NCBI GenBank assembly: GCA_030152125.1
Contig: JASLIR010000304.1
Span: forward strand, 1 to 6,043
DNA length: 6,043 bases
Direction of reading: 5' to 3'
From: Alkanindiges sp.
Lineage (GTDB): Bacteria > Pseudomonadota > Gammaproteobacteria > Pseudomonadales > Moraxellaceae
Shown here piece by piece: positions 5,487 to 6,043 of the stretch. The notes beneath the pieces are model-generated. The model saw only the letters and a list, made by a program, of their open reading frames with translations, was not told the DNA's origin and searched no databases. Both the position numbers and the translations under genes were made by a program. Numbering within the stretch: the first letter of the stretch is position 1; every line of letters begins with the position of its first letter.

Positions 5487-6043
5487 ATGAACAGGATTTA
5501 CCGTTTGGTATGGAATGCCGCACAGCAGGCATGGGTGGTATGTGGGGAACTGGCAAAAGGCCATACAAAATCCCGCAGTACCGGGGCTGTAACGCTATTG
5601 AGTTTGATGGGAGTATTGGCTGCTGGCAGTGTATCTGCTGCACCCCCAGCTACGGCCCTACCCACGGGGGAAAGCGTGGCCAGTGGCACAGCTACATTTG
5701 ACCGCAGTGCGGCAAACCAGCTTACGGTGAATCAGTCTACCGGCAAGCTGATTACCAACTGGAACAGCTTTGATATTGGCAGTGCGGCTACGGTGAACTT
5801 TGTGCAGCCGGATGTGGCCAGCATAGCCTTAAACCGGGTGACTTCTGCTTCCGCTACCGAAATTTTTGGCCAGCTGAATGCCAAAGGTCAGGTATTTATT
5901 GTCAATCCGGCCGGCATTACCTTTGGTTTGGGTAGCCAGGCCAATACCGGTTCACTGCGGGCATCCGCCTTAAGCATTAGTGACAGCAACTTTTTAAATA
6001 ACAATTTAACCTTTGAGCGCAATGGCGCCCGTGGCCAGGTGAA
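5487..6043 (+). CDS. TpsA-like two-partner secretion exoprotein, 5' part
   Basis: An open frame runs from ATG 5487 to the window edge (185 whole codons plus two bases) with no stop. It encodes an ESPR (MNRIYRLVWNAAQQAWVV, then ELAKGHTKS), a hydrophobic signal segment with probable cleavage after VSA (residue 51), and a TPS domain with NWNSFDIG, VNFVQP, ALNRVT, IFGQLNAKGQ, FIVNPAGI and ASALSIS. Against gene 2 it differs at 11 of 185 residues: Q7L, S25G, T34A, G39S, V41M, Y50S, V75A, A110V, N133K, L158R and A167S. Most of the changes before residue 52 are in the leader that is cleaved off. It is expected to use the same export route as gene 2. Its passenger region lies outside the window, so its repeat type and length are unknown. 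Confidence 0.92.
   Translation, partial: MNRIYRLVWNAAQQAWVVCGELAKGHTKSRSTGAVTLLSLMGVLAAGSVSAAPPATALPTGESVASGTATFDRSAANQLTVNQSTGKLITNWNSFDIGSAATVNFVQPDVASIALNRVTSASATEIFGQLNAKGQVFIVNPAGITFGLGSQANTGSLRASALSISDSNFLNNNLTFERNGARGQV
5487..6043 (+). repeat. Direct repeat copy 2: ESPR, signal peptide and TPS domain coding segment
   Basis: Partner of 2857-3413, same orientation, no gaps, about 93% identical. The two perfectly matching stretches fall here at 5727-5791 and 5817-5884. The repeat continues past the window end. Confidence 0.95.

Noticed and set aside
5386..5643. Minus-strand frame across the gene 3 start
   Set aside because: Its similarity to the minus-strand frame at 2792-3013 reflects the duplicated plus-strand coding sequence. 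No promoter or binding site supports it.

Overview
The window is a tandem array of secreted adhesin-type genes, all on the + strand: the 3' part of one gene, one complete gene, and the 5' part of a third. All three look like TpsA exoproteins of two-partner secretion (type Vb; the filamentous haemagglutinin / HMW-adhesin family). The extended signal peptide region (ESPR) at the start of genes 2 and 3 is known mainly from large exoproteins of Beta- and Gammaproteobacteria, so the DNA probably comes from one of these classes. Nothing here fixes the genus. Base composition is near balanced in the genes and more AT-rich in the gaps.

Layout. (1) Bases 1-2326: C-terminal 774 residues of an exoprotein whose start lies upstream: beta-helix repeats, a GLUG repeat block, a cap, then three Ig-like YDG/MBG modules. 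It is followed by a strong UUCG-loop terminator. (2) Bases 2327-2856: a 530-base gap with the terminator, no convincing gene, and an AT-rich section with helically phased A-tracts next to gene 2. (3) Bases 2857-5298: a complete 813-residue exoprotein with ESPR/signal peptide, TPS secretion domain, beta-helix region and about eleven GLUG-type repeats. It stops after the GLUG cap, where gene 1 continues into the YDG/MBG stalk. A terminator follows within about 25 bases. (4) Bases 5351-5486: a short promoter-bearing gap. (5) Bases 5487-6043: start of a third exoprotein, open to the window edge.

The first 557 bases of genes 2 and 3 align without gaps at about 93% nucleotide identity (39 differences by my hand count) and 94% protein identity (11 of 185 residues). 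The similarity ends abruptly at the start codons. Each complete gene end has its own terminator, so the genes are probably transcribed separately. The near-identical secretion domains suggest that one TpsB outer-membrane transporter, not encoded here, could export all the products. The changing C-terminal parts would then be the functional variables. No RNA gene, insertion sequence or CRISPR array was seen.
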